DNA from: Sanderia malayensis | Lineage: Eukaryota > Cnidaria > Scyphozoa > Semaeostomeae > Pelagiidae | Reading direction: 5' to 3' | NCBI GenBank assembly: GCA_013076295.1 | Contig: RQOL01000531.1 | Location: 1,922,001-1,986,000 of the forward strand | Length of the DNA: 64,000 bases | Shown: one piece after another, positions 1 to 12,522 of the stretch | Position numbering within the stretch: position 1 is the first letter of the stretch | How the letters are laid out: every line of letters starts with the position of its first letter | Notes under the pieces: model-generated | Database searches by the model: none | What the model was told of the DNA's origin: nothing | Seen by the model: only the letters and a program-made list of their open reading frames with translations | Translations under genes and position numbers: made by a program

Positions 1-1305
1 TAACATTGTTTCAATGCCACGGCGCAAAGAAACAGTTGCAGAGAGACCCTTTGACAAACATTTTTGGAAAATTTAAAGCATTTTCATGTTATGTACTCTA
101 TACTGCATACACGTGTTTTAATTAGCCTCTCCCTCAAAAGCACTTAAAATTAGGCTGTAGTATAATCCTCTTCCCAGCCTGAAAAAGATGAAACAGAAAT
201 CTCTACCCAGCTTGACTGAAATGTTTTATTATGATGATAAAAACATAAAATAACAGAGGGAGCTCAGAATTTCAAGCAAACATTATATTATAACAATTCA
301 TTTACCAAATTCATATGCAGTGCTAGTTCTTATATACATGTAGAGAACTCCATGACATCTCCCCCTCATGCTAAATTTGCCTATGTTCAATTTTTTCAAG
401 TTACCCCCTGAAGTCAACCAGGCATGCATCCTTGCATGCTTTCAGTGGTTGGTCAGTTTCAAGATAATTTTTGATATCATTAAATTTAACTTTAAAACAG
501 AAGTGCTACTTGGATTAAAACATAATTTCTATTAAGAAGGTTAGTTGTGGTAAAACTTAATTACAGATCAAATGATTTAATTATCATAACTTAAAAAAGG
601 GCAACTTGACACGAAGGCAAGCTGACTGTAGAAATATGCAGAGAAGTTGTCTTATTACCTATGGCATGGATATTTCTCATATGCTAATGAATACTATATG
701 CGGTGTGTAATAACTTAATGATCTCGTGTTTGGATAATATAACAAGCTTCCTCCAATAAGTGCCTGGGCACTCATAAAATGTTTTGGAAAATTGAGTGGG
801 TGCTTAAAAGAAGGAGGACACTTATTTCTAAGTCTTGAAATTTAAAATTGACCTAATTGACTTAAGAAAAAAAAGCAATCTAATGAAATTATTATTAAAT
901 ATTGATATCATTCTTTCCTTCTCCATTGCATAAGTTCTCTGGACTATCACATCTAGACTAATTTTGATCTTCAACTGTTTTGTTGATGATCCATGTTAAC
1001 AAAACATTGATTCATGTGCTTCTACACTATTGTCTTAATTTCACAGTAAAGTACAATAATTCTATTAACAGTCCTGGGCAGCTAATAGAGAGGGGCATTT
1101 ACTTTGCATATTTTGATTTTAGGTTGGGCATTTATAAGAGGAGCAGCTAAAATAGGGTGGGTGCTGGCTAATTAGAGGAAATACTTTATGTTACAGTTAT
1201 ACGTTAGTCAACTATATACTGTTTAAGTGTTCATTTGTATGCAATTTTATGACAGTGTGTTTGGTGATTTGAAAACCCATATTTTAAAAAGTCAATTCTT
1301 TGAAG
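1..1305. other. non-coding flank downstream of the C20orf27-like gene
   Basis: No coding exon could be supported on either strand. Two stretches (about 750-835 and 1070-1185) carry short motifs such as AATAAGTGCC and GGGCATTTATAAG. These resemble the dispersed AATAAACGCCC-type repeat seen at 35.0 kb and 51.1 kb. The 3'UTR of the minus-strand gene that ends at 1306 probably lies here, but I could not fix its poly(A) site. Confidence 0.5.
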
Positions 1306-2348
1306 TTATTCGAAACCCTGCCAGTCACTATTATCAGACAGTGTGTCATCTTGAATATGGATGCACTTAATTCCGTTTTTAAGCATGGCAGTTCCTTTGT
1401 GTTTGCCCATTATTCTAGCAAAGATGTGAATTTTCAGTGCTTTCTCTTTGTCATCAACATTTTGAATTGTGAGCACTCTTTTTAATTTGCCCTCAAACCT
1501 GCATTTCACTTCCATTGCTATCTGCAAATCTTCTCCTGTCAGAAGCAAAAATATTATCATAAAATGAAAAATCCACCATTATTCCTTGCACTTCATAATA
1601 ATGGTAATAGGGCCAACATTTAGGGAAACATTTATGAAAATGTAGATAGCGTATAAATTCTCCAAACTTTGGTATAGCTAAATTGGTAGCAACACTTTGC
1701 ATAACAGAATAGTCTTTTGATAAAATGGAGTAATAGTTATTTTTTATTATGATTTCAGATTGCCTGAGCACTCACCTATTGTCTGTATCTTTTGTATTTG
1801 GATGTCGGGATTTTCAAGTTGTGGTGATGTCCAGTTCTTCTGTCCAACAGTTGGAATCACGAATTCAACTTCATATGTATGTGCCTCCATCAAAAACCCA
1901 AGGTGAATATCAACGTTTTCATTACTTTTTTTCACTACATTTATCTCTGTGTTCATTTGAACATCATTTGAAAAATGCACCTTGCTTGCTTCATGATCTA
2001 AATAATAGAATAATAACAATGATAATAACAGTAGTAATAAATAAACTGTTGATGATAGATATCTCTACTGGAGATTGGGGAATATACTGCTTTTTCCGTT
2101 CAGGTTTGGAGTTGTTAAAATGCTGTGGCAATAAGCAGGGGTTCTTGAAAATATGAGATGGGTGTGGAATAATTCAAAACCATAATGAGAACCCCAGACA
2201 GACTCTAGAGTCGAGAGCAGCAGAATAACAGTCATGGCGACAACAGGCTTTTCTGTGCCAATAAATTATTCATAGCTAAGGCCATTAATAGTCGATAAGA
2301 AGAAAGTTTGGACGTACCAACGACTTCGTTTTCTGGTACAGTTTCCAT
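1306..2348 (-). CDS. C20orf27: C20orf27 / adipose-secreted signaling protein (ADISSP) ortholog, 160 aa
   Basis: Three exons read on the minus strand: 2318-2348 (ATG, METVPENEVV), 1776-1997 and 1306-1535, with GT-AG introns in phase 1 and a summed length of 483 nt including the stop. The product aligns by eye with vertebrate C20orf27. An N-terminal KVHFSNDV is followed by a GFLMEAHTYEVEFVIP block (vertebrate GFLKILHRYEITFTLP). The C-terminal block has ARIMGKHKGTAMLKNGIKC and ends SDNSDWQGFE (vertebrate SEHSDWHGFD). At 160 residues it is slightly shorter than the human protein (174, from memory). No signal peptide or membrane segment is visible. In mammals the protein is reported as a secreted adipokine-like factor; its role in non-bilaterians is unknown. 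Start choice: the first ATG gives a short exon whose phase matches exon 2. Confidence 0.87.
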
Positions 2349-4239
2349 GCTTACTTTAAATCTAAAATAAACGTATATATCACTGATATGATGAACTAAA
2401 ACAGGCTGAAATTAAGCCATTGGTCTGTCTCTTATAAAATGGGCCTAAACCTAAGAACAGGTTTGAGCCCAGGCCCGCAGTGTCAATGCCAAAGCGGATT
2501 TATATCTTTTGTTGTGGCGCTTTGCGACACTTAAACAAAACAAAATGACACACTTACACTTTTTCGTACCCTTGTATAAATAACGATTGATCATGTACAG
2601 TAGAATATCGAATTCAAATTCACGAAATGGCGATTTTGCAATTTGCATATACCACACAACAAACAATAAAACCCCGAAGAATATTTTCAATTGTCTTCCC
2701 GACCAACCAAAGCAAGCCAAACAAAACCCGGTGGATGGCCGAAGCGAAGCCCGCCAAACAAAACAACGCAACGCGTGCAACATCGTGTGAATCAAAACAC
2801 GAACACGCAAAATTGCGCAGGTCTTTTGGCGACAAGTCGAGGTTTGAGGCTATTTTTTAAATAAAGCGCCGACGTTTGAGTGAGACAAAGAAGACATGCT
2901 TGTGTCCTGCATATTCATCCATCCTAATTCTTCGGAAAACCCATTTTCGACCAAAAAACCAACCTATTTTGCCGGATTAACCCCATTCAATTTCCTATCG
3001 CATCATTTCGTAGCTCAAAGAAAGATAAACATCGAATAGCAATCAAAATATGGCCGAATATATCCTCCATCACATCCTAAAGTGCCTAAAGCATTCTAAG
3101 CTTTTTCTAATTCAGCAATAAAAAACACAGAAACTGCTCGCTTGTATTATAAATCTTGGCCATTTAGCCATGGATTTCCTTTTCTTTCCAAACGAACTTA
3201 TTTTTCATTGTCGTAGTGGAGGATTAAAGTAGAAAATTTTACTGATATCGAGTCTTTCTTGCTGGGGAGATTAGCGTCGTATTTTTGTGATGTTCTTGGA
3301 GGTGAACAGCTGAAAACCAAAAGCAACTGGTTTTGGTTGCTTCTTGAAGTGAAATTATTTTCATAGTTAATTTTATCGCCATGTACCAGCCTTGTTGCTT
3401 TTGGGATTGGCCTAAATATCTATTTCAAAATCATACTATCTACATAGATATGTAAAAGTTTCTTAAAGGGTTTCAGGAGTACTAGTTTTTATGATCTGTT
3501 TTCTCAGAGCTTTAAATCAGCATTTTAAAAACTAATTCTGGGAGTACAGTGTATGCGCAGTTTCATTTGATCTCACTAATCATCGTGTGGAATTGAGCAT
3601 CAAGGTTGAAAGTTATAAAATCTAATCCATATTAAACTTCCAATCCCCTAAATATGTGGACTTCGATTGATTATGGATAACATTTATAAATATTGTTGAT
3701 GGTTGGGTTGAGAATGTGCAAGTTTAATATTTTAATTTTGAAAATTTGAAACTTTGGATTCGTAAATCCGTGTTCTGTGAAGCAAGTTCACCTGCCGGAA
3801 AGGAAGCTTGTACCGACAATCAATGTGTTATAAGATAGAATTCTCAACATCAACTGCATCAACTTCTCAGACAACTGTATACCCTACAAGTTTGGCAATA
3901 ATAGTTTAGCAATCTACATTATATTTTAATAGATCTGATCTACTATCAATTATATATACTATAAATAATATATAATTACTTGTAATGCCAAAATCCGCCA
4001 AAATATTACGAGTGTTGATGTAAAACAGTCCATGTTTGCTATTATTATTTCGCATCTATTAGTATGATTCCATATGCTCTTCCTTTGTTGGTCGCCCTTT
4101 TCTTATTTCTTCATTTATTTTTTATCTAACAATTTCGTTCTTTTTGATCTTCATTCATTTAATTATCTATTCATTTACCTGTTATACGTCATAAGATGGA
4201 ATCAACAAGGTATAATTCTTCACCTTTACTGCTGGCTGA

Positions 4240-4378
4240 TATAACTGGACTTAATTATCTACTTATTTACTTGTTTACTTACGTATTTACCTATCTACTT
4301 ACCTACCTATTTACTTATCTACCTATCTACTTATCTACCTAATTACTTATGTACCTATTTACTTATTTACTTGCTCCA
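4240..4378. repeat. degenerate TTAC/TATC microsatellite
   Basis: About 140 bp of repeated four-base steps such as CTAC, TTAC and TATC (cttacctacctatttacttatct style), with scattered substitutions. It lies in intergenic sequence. Confidence 0.85.
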
Positions 4379-7300
4379 ATGCCTGTCACACAGTTTTATA
4401 AAAGTGAATTCTATAAGAATATCGATGGTCAGAATCTCAGAAATTTAAGAATAATTAAGGAATCATGCATGAGCTTTGTTAAGATTTAGATATTTTGTTT
4501 ATTATTTAGAAGGCAAACAATAGTGTGACGTTCACGCCCATATGTTTGTAAATACACTTATTATACGCTATGCTTCTTTAATAAAGCTCTCGCCATATAT
4601 ACAGATGATACTAAAGACCACATTTGAAATGGTAAGATATAGACGAGGTTGAAATAGCTTTTTAATGCTCTCTTCTCCATGAAGTGCAGTAGTACATTTT
4701 TTTTATAAAAAGCCACGCATTGACACCATCAAGAAACTTTTACTACTAGGCCCTGCGACGGATTTCTTATCAAATAAAAAATGTCTACATCAACAAAGAT
4801 TTGAGTTTTATTTCTCTGCTCTACCTTCTGCAGGCAAATTTACACCTTATGTCGCTCAATAGTCGACATTAAATATTTTTTGGGAATACTGGGACATCAA
4901 AGACAAATTGGTTTTTTTAAAGGGTGTGTATGCTTGAAGTGTTTGGTAGAAACTATAAGATAATGATTTGCTCTGCAAAACTTTAGAAGTCTGTTATCTT
5001 TTATTTTGAAAACAAATTATTTGGTCCTTTATTTCAGGTCAATAGATATGGAGATAGGAGTCTAGCCATGTGATACCATCTTGAGAAAGCTTAAAAACTG
5101 GTGCTTTTATAATTTACCTAGTTATATATCTCATAGAAAGGTTTTGACGATTTAACGCCTTGGGTAATTACAAGCGAGCATGCCACACATCATAACCTTG
5201 TTGTTTATTTGCTATGCTGCTGATTGTTATATCACCACCAACCAATGGATTCTATCCATTATATACCCAACGCCTTGCTTTAAGTAATTGCTGCGACATA
5301 AGTCGTGTTTGGTGACTGCTATGGTTCTGTTCTTGTCGTGTTTTTCACATTACTTCAATATCAACTGCGACGGACAATTTCTATTTGAAATTTAGGTTCA
5401 CAGTGAACTGTAATATTTCTTCATTCTACGGTGTTTGGAGGAAGGAATTATAAATTTATGGCGCATGCCTACAAATTGCTTATAACTTATTTTGCTTATG
5501 AACACGTGTGAATATGGAACTGTGTTCATTTTGTACAACCTGTGGTGAATTATTTGTGTGTTGCTTTTGCAGCCAAGCAGACCCCCCTTGCCGTAAACCG
5601 AAGAAGACAACCGGACGCCCTTTAAAAACGGACATTTAAATCAAACAGGACCGACAGTTGGACATTCATTTTGAAGCCACTCACTGTCACGAGCAGTGAT
5701 TCGAAGGAAAGCAGCAATTTGTTCAGGTACATATTTATCATTTGTTCTATATTATCTTACCTTATATTGGGTATAGTTTGCTCGTTGCAAGTTGTCAGTA
5801 AATTGCTTCTAACATAATGAAATGTGCAAGCGACCATTAGTTATATCCTATCGTTAATTACTTTATATGTAAATTTTTGATCGCTTTCAGCAAATGTTTT
5901 CCTTTGCTTGAGTCGTGCCGTCGTTTCCTGGTAAATAACGGTTCATGCTACCGTTGGTATACTTGCGTCATAGCCATGGTCTATTGAGATGTATATTTCC
6001 TAGCAGGCGTTATGCATTCAACATCAATTATGATCAAACATATTGAAAATGTTGTGATCAGAATGCTTTTAAAGAGTTGACATCAATGTCTGATAACTTA
6101 TTTCACCTCACGCGCACGTCCAAAACTCGATGTTCAAGTTCTTTTCTTTTCATACCCAGCCGCTTTTTCTTTGTAAATGTTTTTAGAAAATACAATACGA
6201 TGTTCTGAATGTCTTATCAAGCGAGCACCAACCTGTTCATTCACAGCTCTCTCTTATTACTTGTCGTATCTGTAATTACCGGGTTGACTTGCGACTCATT
6301 TGAAACGCAGGACATTTTTTAAAAATTTATTTATTTTTCATCCCTGCTTGCTTAGGTTCGCTTCGAGCCAATATAAGGAAAATTCACTGTTTCTAACCCT
6401 AGTCAGCAGAGCTAGAAAACTCAACATACAAATACGCAATATAATTCTAGAGTGAGAATGTATATAATCGATATTGAAACTTAAACACAATGCAAAAGGA
6501 ATAAGAGTTACTTCAGAATTCCATAGTTTTTCTTGATATTCCGTATTCCGTATACATATAGATCAAGCGATATCTTTCACAATTCCCTTGCATGCGTTTC
6601 ACAATTTGAGATTTCGTCGATATTCTGAGAGTTCTTCTCTTCGATTATGTATACTGCATTCTTTTAATAATAACAACACCCCGGGAGAGCAAGCGCTATC
6701 GCAATTTCTTACTCATTTTTGTTGTTACCAAGGCATTTATGCAGCTTGACTCGCTGGCTTTCTCACATTGTGTGACCGGCTGCAGAACGCCTTGTTGATG
6801 ACAATTTTCGTGAAGTTACATTATTTTCTCAAAAAACCTATCTGATATTAATCTGTGCTGGTAAGAGAAATGTTACAAGCTATTTAGAAATTGTAGAAAA
6901 GTTTTTTGTGGGCTGCTGTTTTACGATTCAATTGAAAATAGAGTTATTAGAGGTATTAAGTCAATCAGAGAGTTGATATCAGTATATATATATACAGCAG
7001 GTGAAGATCATTAATTTGAATTATTGTGCGGCAATTATTTATTAACAGCTTTTTATATTTTTCAAAATTACATAGAATTTTAAAACAAAACGATTCAAAA
7101 TGGTCGATATAATAATAAACTTGATAAGAATTCTATGCAGAAAACGACATTTTTCAATTTCGGGGGAATTTTTACGTGATGTATGTATTTCCTAAAAGCG
7201 AGATAGATGTGGATTATGCGAGAAAATTTTGTTTTACCTGCAGGGATAGAAATACACGTGAAGAATAGACAATGAAAGTAATGATTGTGCATGCGCACTT

Positions 7301-9990
7301 GACATGTTTCTGGCCCGGTAAGCGGGATGGGGTGTTCATGTGGGAAAATTGCCTTGAGGAGATGTACCAGTCTGATCTCGTCTCGCGGAACATCACATTT
7401 TTTCATATGAACAGAAAACAAATTTTATCGGGTGGCAGATGACATATCGCTTAGCGAGCTGGCCTCGTAAGCAGGCTCGTATGAACAGATGGAACAGACC
7501 CTTAGTAATGAGTTGAAGGTTGAGCAAAGTTGTACATGGTCATATGATGATTACTTAAAAGAGGCATATTGCCAAATTGATGCACAACTCCCAATGTTAT
7601 GCACAAATGCAATGCAATTCCACGAATGATGTTATCGTAGAAATTTTTTACTTTTTTAACCATTAACGCATACACGATCTCGTTTGATGAGTAAATTTTT
7701 ACATTTCTTTATTCCAAGAACAGAACCACGTGCCAGGTCACATAGTCATAGTACCCTAAGTATGAGAAGAGAATTTCGGGGTACTAAATTTGCAGCTAAA
7801 ATAGGGAACTGATAAGGAACTTTTGGAACTACAGTTTTGTCAAAAGATGTCAGAAGTTAAGGATTCTTAGGAACTAGGCTTTGAAATAGGTTCCTTACAC
7901 ACAAAAAGCGTGCTCTCAGAAAGAGAGTTAATTTTTTCATCGTTTGCTGGCGTGCTTGAAAAACTTTTTCTGATGGCTGTTAGAAAAGGTGGATAAAGTT
8001 CGCGACGAACAAAGGAGCTGCATTTTGTTGGAATTGTTTCCTGGCCGACCTGTTCTTGGAATGCTTTTTATCATAATTATCATTAAGAAGGGCACCTGCT
8101 TCAAGTTGTTCCTATTGCGAAACATGCGATGTATTCTTGTGATTTCTACTGGATTGATGGTTTTGGTGGGCCAGCTTTCGTTGTGAATGCTGTATTTGAA
8201 CTTCCGCCTCGCTTTTATTGGAAGCTAGCTCAATTTAAGAACGTCTTTTATGAGGACGTAATCTGGCAAAAACAAAGCTGCTGCTGATAATCGCTGCAGC
8301 TTTTTGACTTGTACATCGATCTTCAACAGTCTTCTTCTTCTAGTATAAAGCTGGTATTTTGAAGATCGTAATTGGCTTTGCGGGCCTGAGTATGCACGAG
8401 GGTTTCATCTCAAATCTTTAAGTTAAACTAAACTAAAGAAAATTTCGTCTACCTATTAGTAGACGAAAAGATTAACATGATAAAACGAAATGTTAGTTCA
8501 TCTCAATAGTGAGGTGCACAAGCGTACAAGACAAATTCCCTCCCTACCTCTTTTCCTCTCCTCCGCAGTTCCTTCTCACTTCTCCTCCTTTCCTCTCCTT
8601 ATTTGACAACCCAGTAAATAGTCTTGGAGCAAGACTATTGGAATAGAGTAAAGTAGAATAGAAAAAACAGCCAGTGACAGTCAGAGAGAGGTTAAACCTG
8701 CGTTGTCCACGAGTTTTGATGTTTTTCAAACACTTGTTTAAGGAATCTACCTGGAGTTGGTTCCGCATACAGCATGGTAAGCCTGCTGCGTTTTCTTCAG
8801 CTCTCTGGTGACTCCCAGGCAAAGTCAGATAACGTCTTGGTTAGACATCCTGGTTTCTTGGTCGAAGAGTCGTTAAAGACATAGCGGGCTGCCTTCCTCT
8901 GAAATTGCTCAAGAACTCTCTGGATTTCAGCTTTCCCTTGGTTGGCTTTCCAGTCTCAAGCATTCCGTTGATTATTTTTTTAGTTTGAATGTTTTGAAGT
9001 TGTTCAGAATTGTCACTACAAACACAATAACACAGCTGAGTTGGCTCACGCCTGCGCACTATTGACGATTTCATCCCACCTCACTGGGCTGACAAACCAC
9101 CGAATCGTGTTCTCATGGAATATTTTCATCCCACCTCGATGAGATCCCACTGGCACGACAGTAAGATTTCATTCAGGTGGGATAGCTTACCTTCATATGA
9201 ACGCAAAAATAGAATGGAATATTCCATTCTATTCTAGAATAGAATGGAAGAGAATATACAGGGATGCAGCTGATCTTGGCTCTAGCCAGAGCAACTCCGT
9301 CCTTCAAGCCTTTTGGGTTCCGAAGGGGCCTTTTTCTAAGGCCCTCGGGATGGTTTCATTTCATTTTCATTTCAAAGCAGGGTCACCCTTCAGTCTGATG
9401 ACTGGTTTTCAAGGGGCTCATGGTCCATTCTTTACTCGATTAACCATGGCCTCATCTATTTATGTCATATTTTATGTTTTAATAAATATTTGTGAGACGC
9501 CTCGGATATTAAATAGGCGGTGTCGGTGAACTTTTACGAATAACGGACTTGTTTAGAGAGCTCAAAAGAGGGAGGAACAAAAGGCTTTTATTGATGCCGC
9601 CGTGACGATTTTACTGCGAATAAAAAGAATTTTAATTTTGATTTATGTTTATGTCGAGTGTAAAGTTTATTCCATAGGTTGGGTTTACACGGTAGCGGTC
9701 AAGTTTTTATACGAATAGGCCTCCCTTGAACAAAGTGGCTTTTGCCAACCGGCTTTCCTTTCTCGTCATGCGCAGTATGCTTTTTCATAACAAACGAATT
9801 AGTTAGTTCTGTGTGGTGAGTAAAACGTATTGCTGTCTGGATTTATATGGAATTTACGATCGTTTTTTTATTTCTCAAAGTTAAGCTTAGTTGTAAACAA
9901 CAGAAGATTGCTTTTAAATTTTGAGCGCCAAATCTGACATTTTCAATTTGCCTCGCTTGCCTGACTTTTTCGCCTCTTTATGAATTCGTA

Positions 9991-10088
9991 CAAATATTTG
10001 TAAGGATAGAAGCGTTTACGCAGTACCGTGCAAATATTTGTCCGCTCAAGTTGTCAATTAGACTTCTTTCTAACAGGACAAATATTTG
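9991..10088. other. three copies of the palindrome CAAATATTTG
   Basis: The perfect 10-bp palindrome CAAATATTTG, each time followed by T, occurs at 9991-10000, 10031-10040 and 10079-10088. The spacing is 40 and 48 bp, and the surrounding sequence is otherwise unrelated. The cluster lies about 0.8 kb upstream of the GPCR start codon. It could be a set of transcription-factor sites, but that is inference from spacing and identity only. Confidence 0.5.
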
Positions 10089-10890
10089 TTTCTCTTAAAA
10101 ACGCAACCCTTATCTGTACAAAAACTTACCGGTACCGTCTTAAACGGGGCCTCAGTTTACTTCCTCTGCCGCATCGGTGCTGGCTACAGTTATAATGTGA
10201 ATGAACAGACGGCGATTTTTCTTCATTATTATTCTTTGAAAAATGGCACCGGTAAAATCACACGAAGAAAGTACAAGCGTATACACTAATGAACCAGCCT
10301 GAAAATCATTGGTGCTTTACGTTTACTCTTTCACCTGTTGCCATATCTGCATGTTGTTATTTATTGCACCAATTTTTTGAAATGCTTTCTGATTAATGCC
10401 GAAGTTTCCGCGCGAATTTCACAGCTCGTCATTGATGTTGAATTAATTGTTCTGAATTTGTACGGAATTATTTATTAAACAGTTAACAAGAAATATTATT
10501 ATGATGTTTTATTAATGAAGTCTTTTAATCGCTTTTGCTTTCCTCCTGTGCAATAGATTTTCGATGAATATCTCGTAAGAAATGGTCGATGTGGGCTGCT
10601 TTATTTCATATTAATAGCTAACGTTCAGTTGTATTAAGTAAAGCTTTCAAAAGTTTCCATCATTTGGCAGACATCGATTGAGATGAATTTGAATACTTTA
10701 ACAGATAAAACAATGATATTTTGTTGTCATTTTTCAGATTGATAGATGTAAACTGGCAGTCGTATCTGAATTAACGTGAACATTGATATTGATACAACTC
10801 GACATGGTGCATGCTACCGAATAACAGACAAAATCAGTGTTGGAGCTGGAGTCAAGGTCAGGACGACAAAGTTCTCCAGCAAGTTTCAAC

Positions 10891-12522
10891 ATGACCAGGA
10901 ATATAACATTAGTCACAGGCACCTCGGTATTAAACACGACTTCTGACAAACTGCTTCACACAACAGCCAGCGCACAGGTCGAGGAATACAATGTGACAGA
11001 GATAGCCTTGATGACGACATTTTTAGTCATTCTCATTATTGCTACACTGTTTGGCAATGGTCTCGTCCTTGGCATATTCTACAGCTACAAGCCACTACGA
11101 ACAGTCACCAATTTCTTTATCGTATCTTTGGCGTTTGCCGATATCCTTGTCGCTACGTTGTGCATGCCTATTTGGATCGCGTATACGCATGTTGGCTTGG
11201 TGGAAACCAAGTTTGGAAATCCGGTAAGCTCTATCTCTAGCTTTATCGTTGTCATTTTTCGTTTATTTTTTCAATTTTTGAATAATCTTTACATTCTGAG
11301 TTCATTTGGATCTGCGCAAATCTACTGCCGATTATGGCAATATTTTAGCAAACGCCTTCTGTAATAAATAGCGCGGATGTTCATTTGTACCAACTTGGTA
11401 GCTGGATGTTTGACCATGGCCATTTTACCATTTTCGGTGACTCAGAATCCAGTTTAAGCGAACCCCCTTGTTAGCTATGAGACACTGCAAGCGCAAGTCA
11501 GCTGTTCATCTTTTGTGTTGATTTTTTAACTGTGTTATCCAATCTCAAGCAGAAACTGTGTGTAATTCATGCAACGCCCTAGATCACGATAGTTTAAATC
11601 ACATTACAGAAAGCCCTAGTTTGTGTAATTTTGTGTGGCTAATTTATTTTACTTAAAAGGGGCTAACAGAACGCCAGTATTGTGAATTTTTTTGAAAAAT
11701 TTGAGCGTTCATTCCTGTCTTGCTGTTCTTTCTTAATTTTTCTCTTTGTTTTGCAAGCTGTACCGCCTGTGGATCTGTTTGGATATAACATCTGGCGTTT
11801 CATCTGTTATGAATCTATCATTCGTCAGTGTGGACAGGTACATTCATATATTATTACCATTGCACTACCATAGCGTCATCACTGCCAAACGAGCCAAATT
11901 CATACTCTTTGGCATCTGGTTGTATGCTGCAAGCTTGGCTGCTGTCAAGGGTTTCGCATTCTTCTGGCCTCGTCCTAATTACGAGATCCTCATCTTCGTT
12001 CTTGGGTTCTTGGTACCATTTTCAGTCATGGGCCTTTGCTACTATAAGATTTTCGGTGCCGCACGACGTCACGTCGCTCAGATGAAACTCACCAACGGTT
12101 TGCAGGGGCCAGAATCGATTCGACAGTTGAAAGCAGCCAAAACGATTGCCGTTGTTATTCTGGCCTTCTTCGTTTGCTGGGGTCCGTTCTTTGTGTTGAA
12201 TCTGTGCTTTGGTCTGTTCCCCAACTGGCAAGTGCCCGATCCACTCATACCCGTTGCGAAATGGCTGCACTACACCAACTCGGCATTGAACCCGATCATT
12301 TACGCATGCTTCAATCGAGAATACAGGTCTGCATTCCGAGCTTTGTTGACGAGGAAGAAACTTCAGAGCGAGCTATGGGCAGGCGTCAATAGCAACAACC
12401 GAAGACGTGACGAACATCGCAAGAGTCTCATGGGCAACCACAAAGCCCAATCAAGACAGATTGCTGATCACGCAAGCCACACCCGCAGCATCAACGATGA
12501 CGCAATAGAATCACAATTGTAG
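10891..12522 (+). CDS. class A (rhodopsin-like) GPCR with aminergic-receptor hallmarks, 365 aa
   Basis: Two exons, 10891-11223 and 11758-12522, joined in phase 0 (GTAAGC donor, TTTGCAAG acceptor). The start is the ATG at 10891. A 7-codon upstream ORF sits at 10804-10824. The N-terminus has N-glycosylation sequons (NIT, NTT, NVT). Seven helices are present: GNGLVL (N1.50), LAFADILVA (D2.50), LWICLDITSG with Asp at the 3.32 position, SVDRY (the DRY motif), CWGPFF in TM6, and WLHYTNSALNPIIYACF in TM7 (W7.40, Y7.43, NPxxY). D3.32 with W7.40 and Y7.43 is the biogenic-amine receptor pattern. TM5 lacks the serines typical of catecholamine receptors. Odd: the conserved TM3 cysteine (3.25) is Tyr, and the second extracellular loop has no Cys, so the usual disulfide is absent. 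The ligand cannot be named. Expected at the plasma membrane, signalling through G proteins. Confidence 0.9.

Larger units (their letters stand above)
2349..10890. other. 8.5 kb intergenic region without a supported gene
   Basis: Open frames here (for example 7095-7421, 8544-8822 and 8841-9074 on minus, 9197-9529 on plus) show no recognisable domain and no convincing splice chain. A possible 5'UTR exon of the GPCR gene could end near 5725, where a GT follows a CAG, but nothing proves it. The stretch contains a TTAC/TATC microsatellite at 4.24-4.38 kb, a small 10-bp hairpin at about 8445-8470 and a palindrome cluster at 9991-10088, listed separately. Around 9060-9190 the motif TTTCATCCCACCT and its inverse recur, suggesting a short inverted mobile element. 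Confidence 0.5.

Noticed and set aside
2451..2860. Overlapping open frames on both strands, up to 119 codons
   Set aside because: Locally higher GC removes stops in all frames. No domain is seen, and the region lies just upstream of the C20orf27-like start, so promoter or CpG-rich sequence is likelier.
8544..9074. Two minus-strand open frames as a gene
   Set aside because: No domain, no convincing splice sites, and the flanking inverted TTTCATCCCACCT motif suggests repeat-derived sequence.
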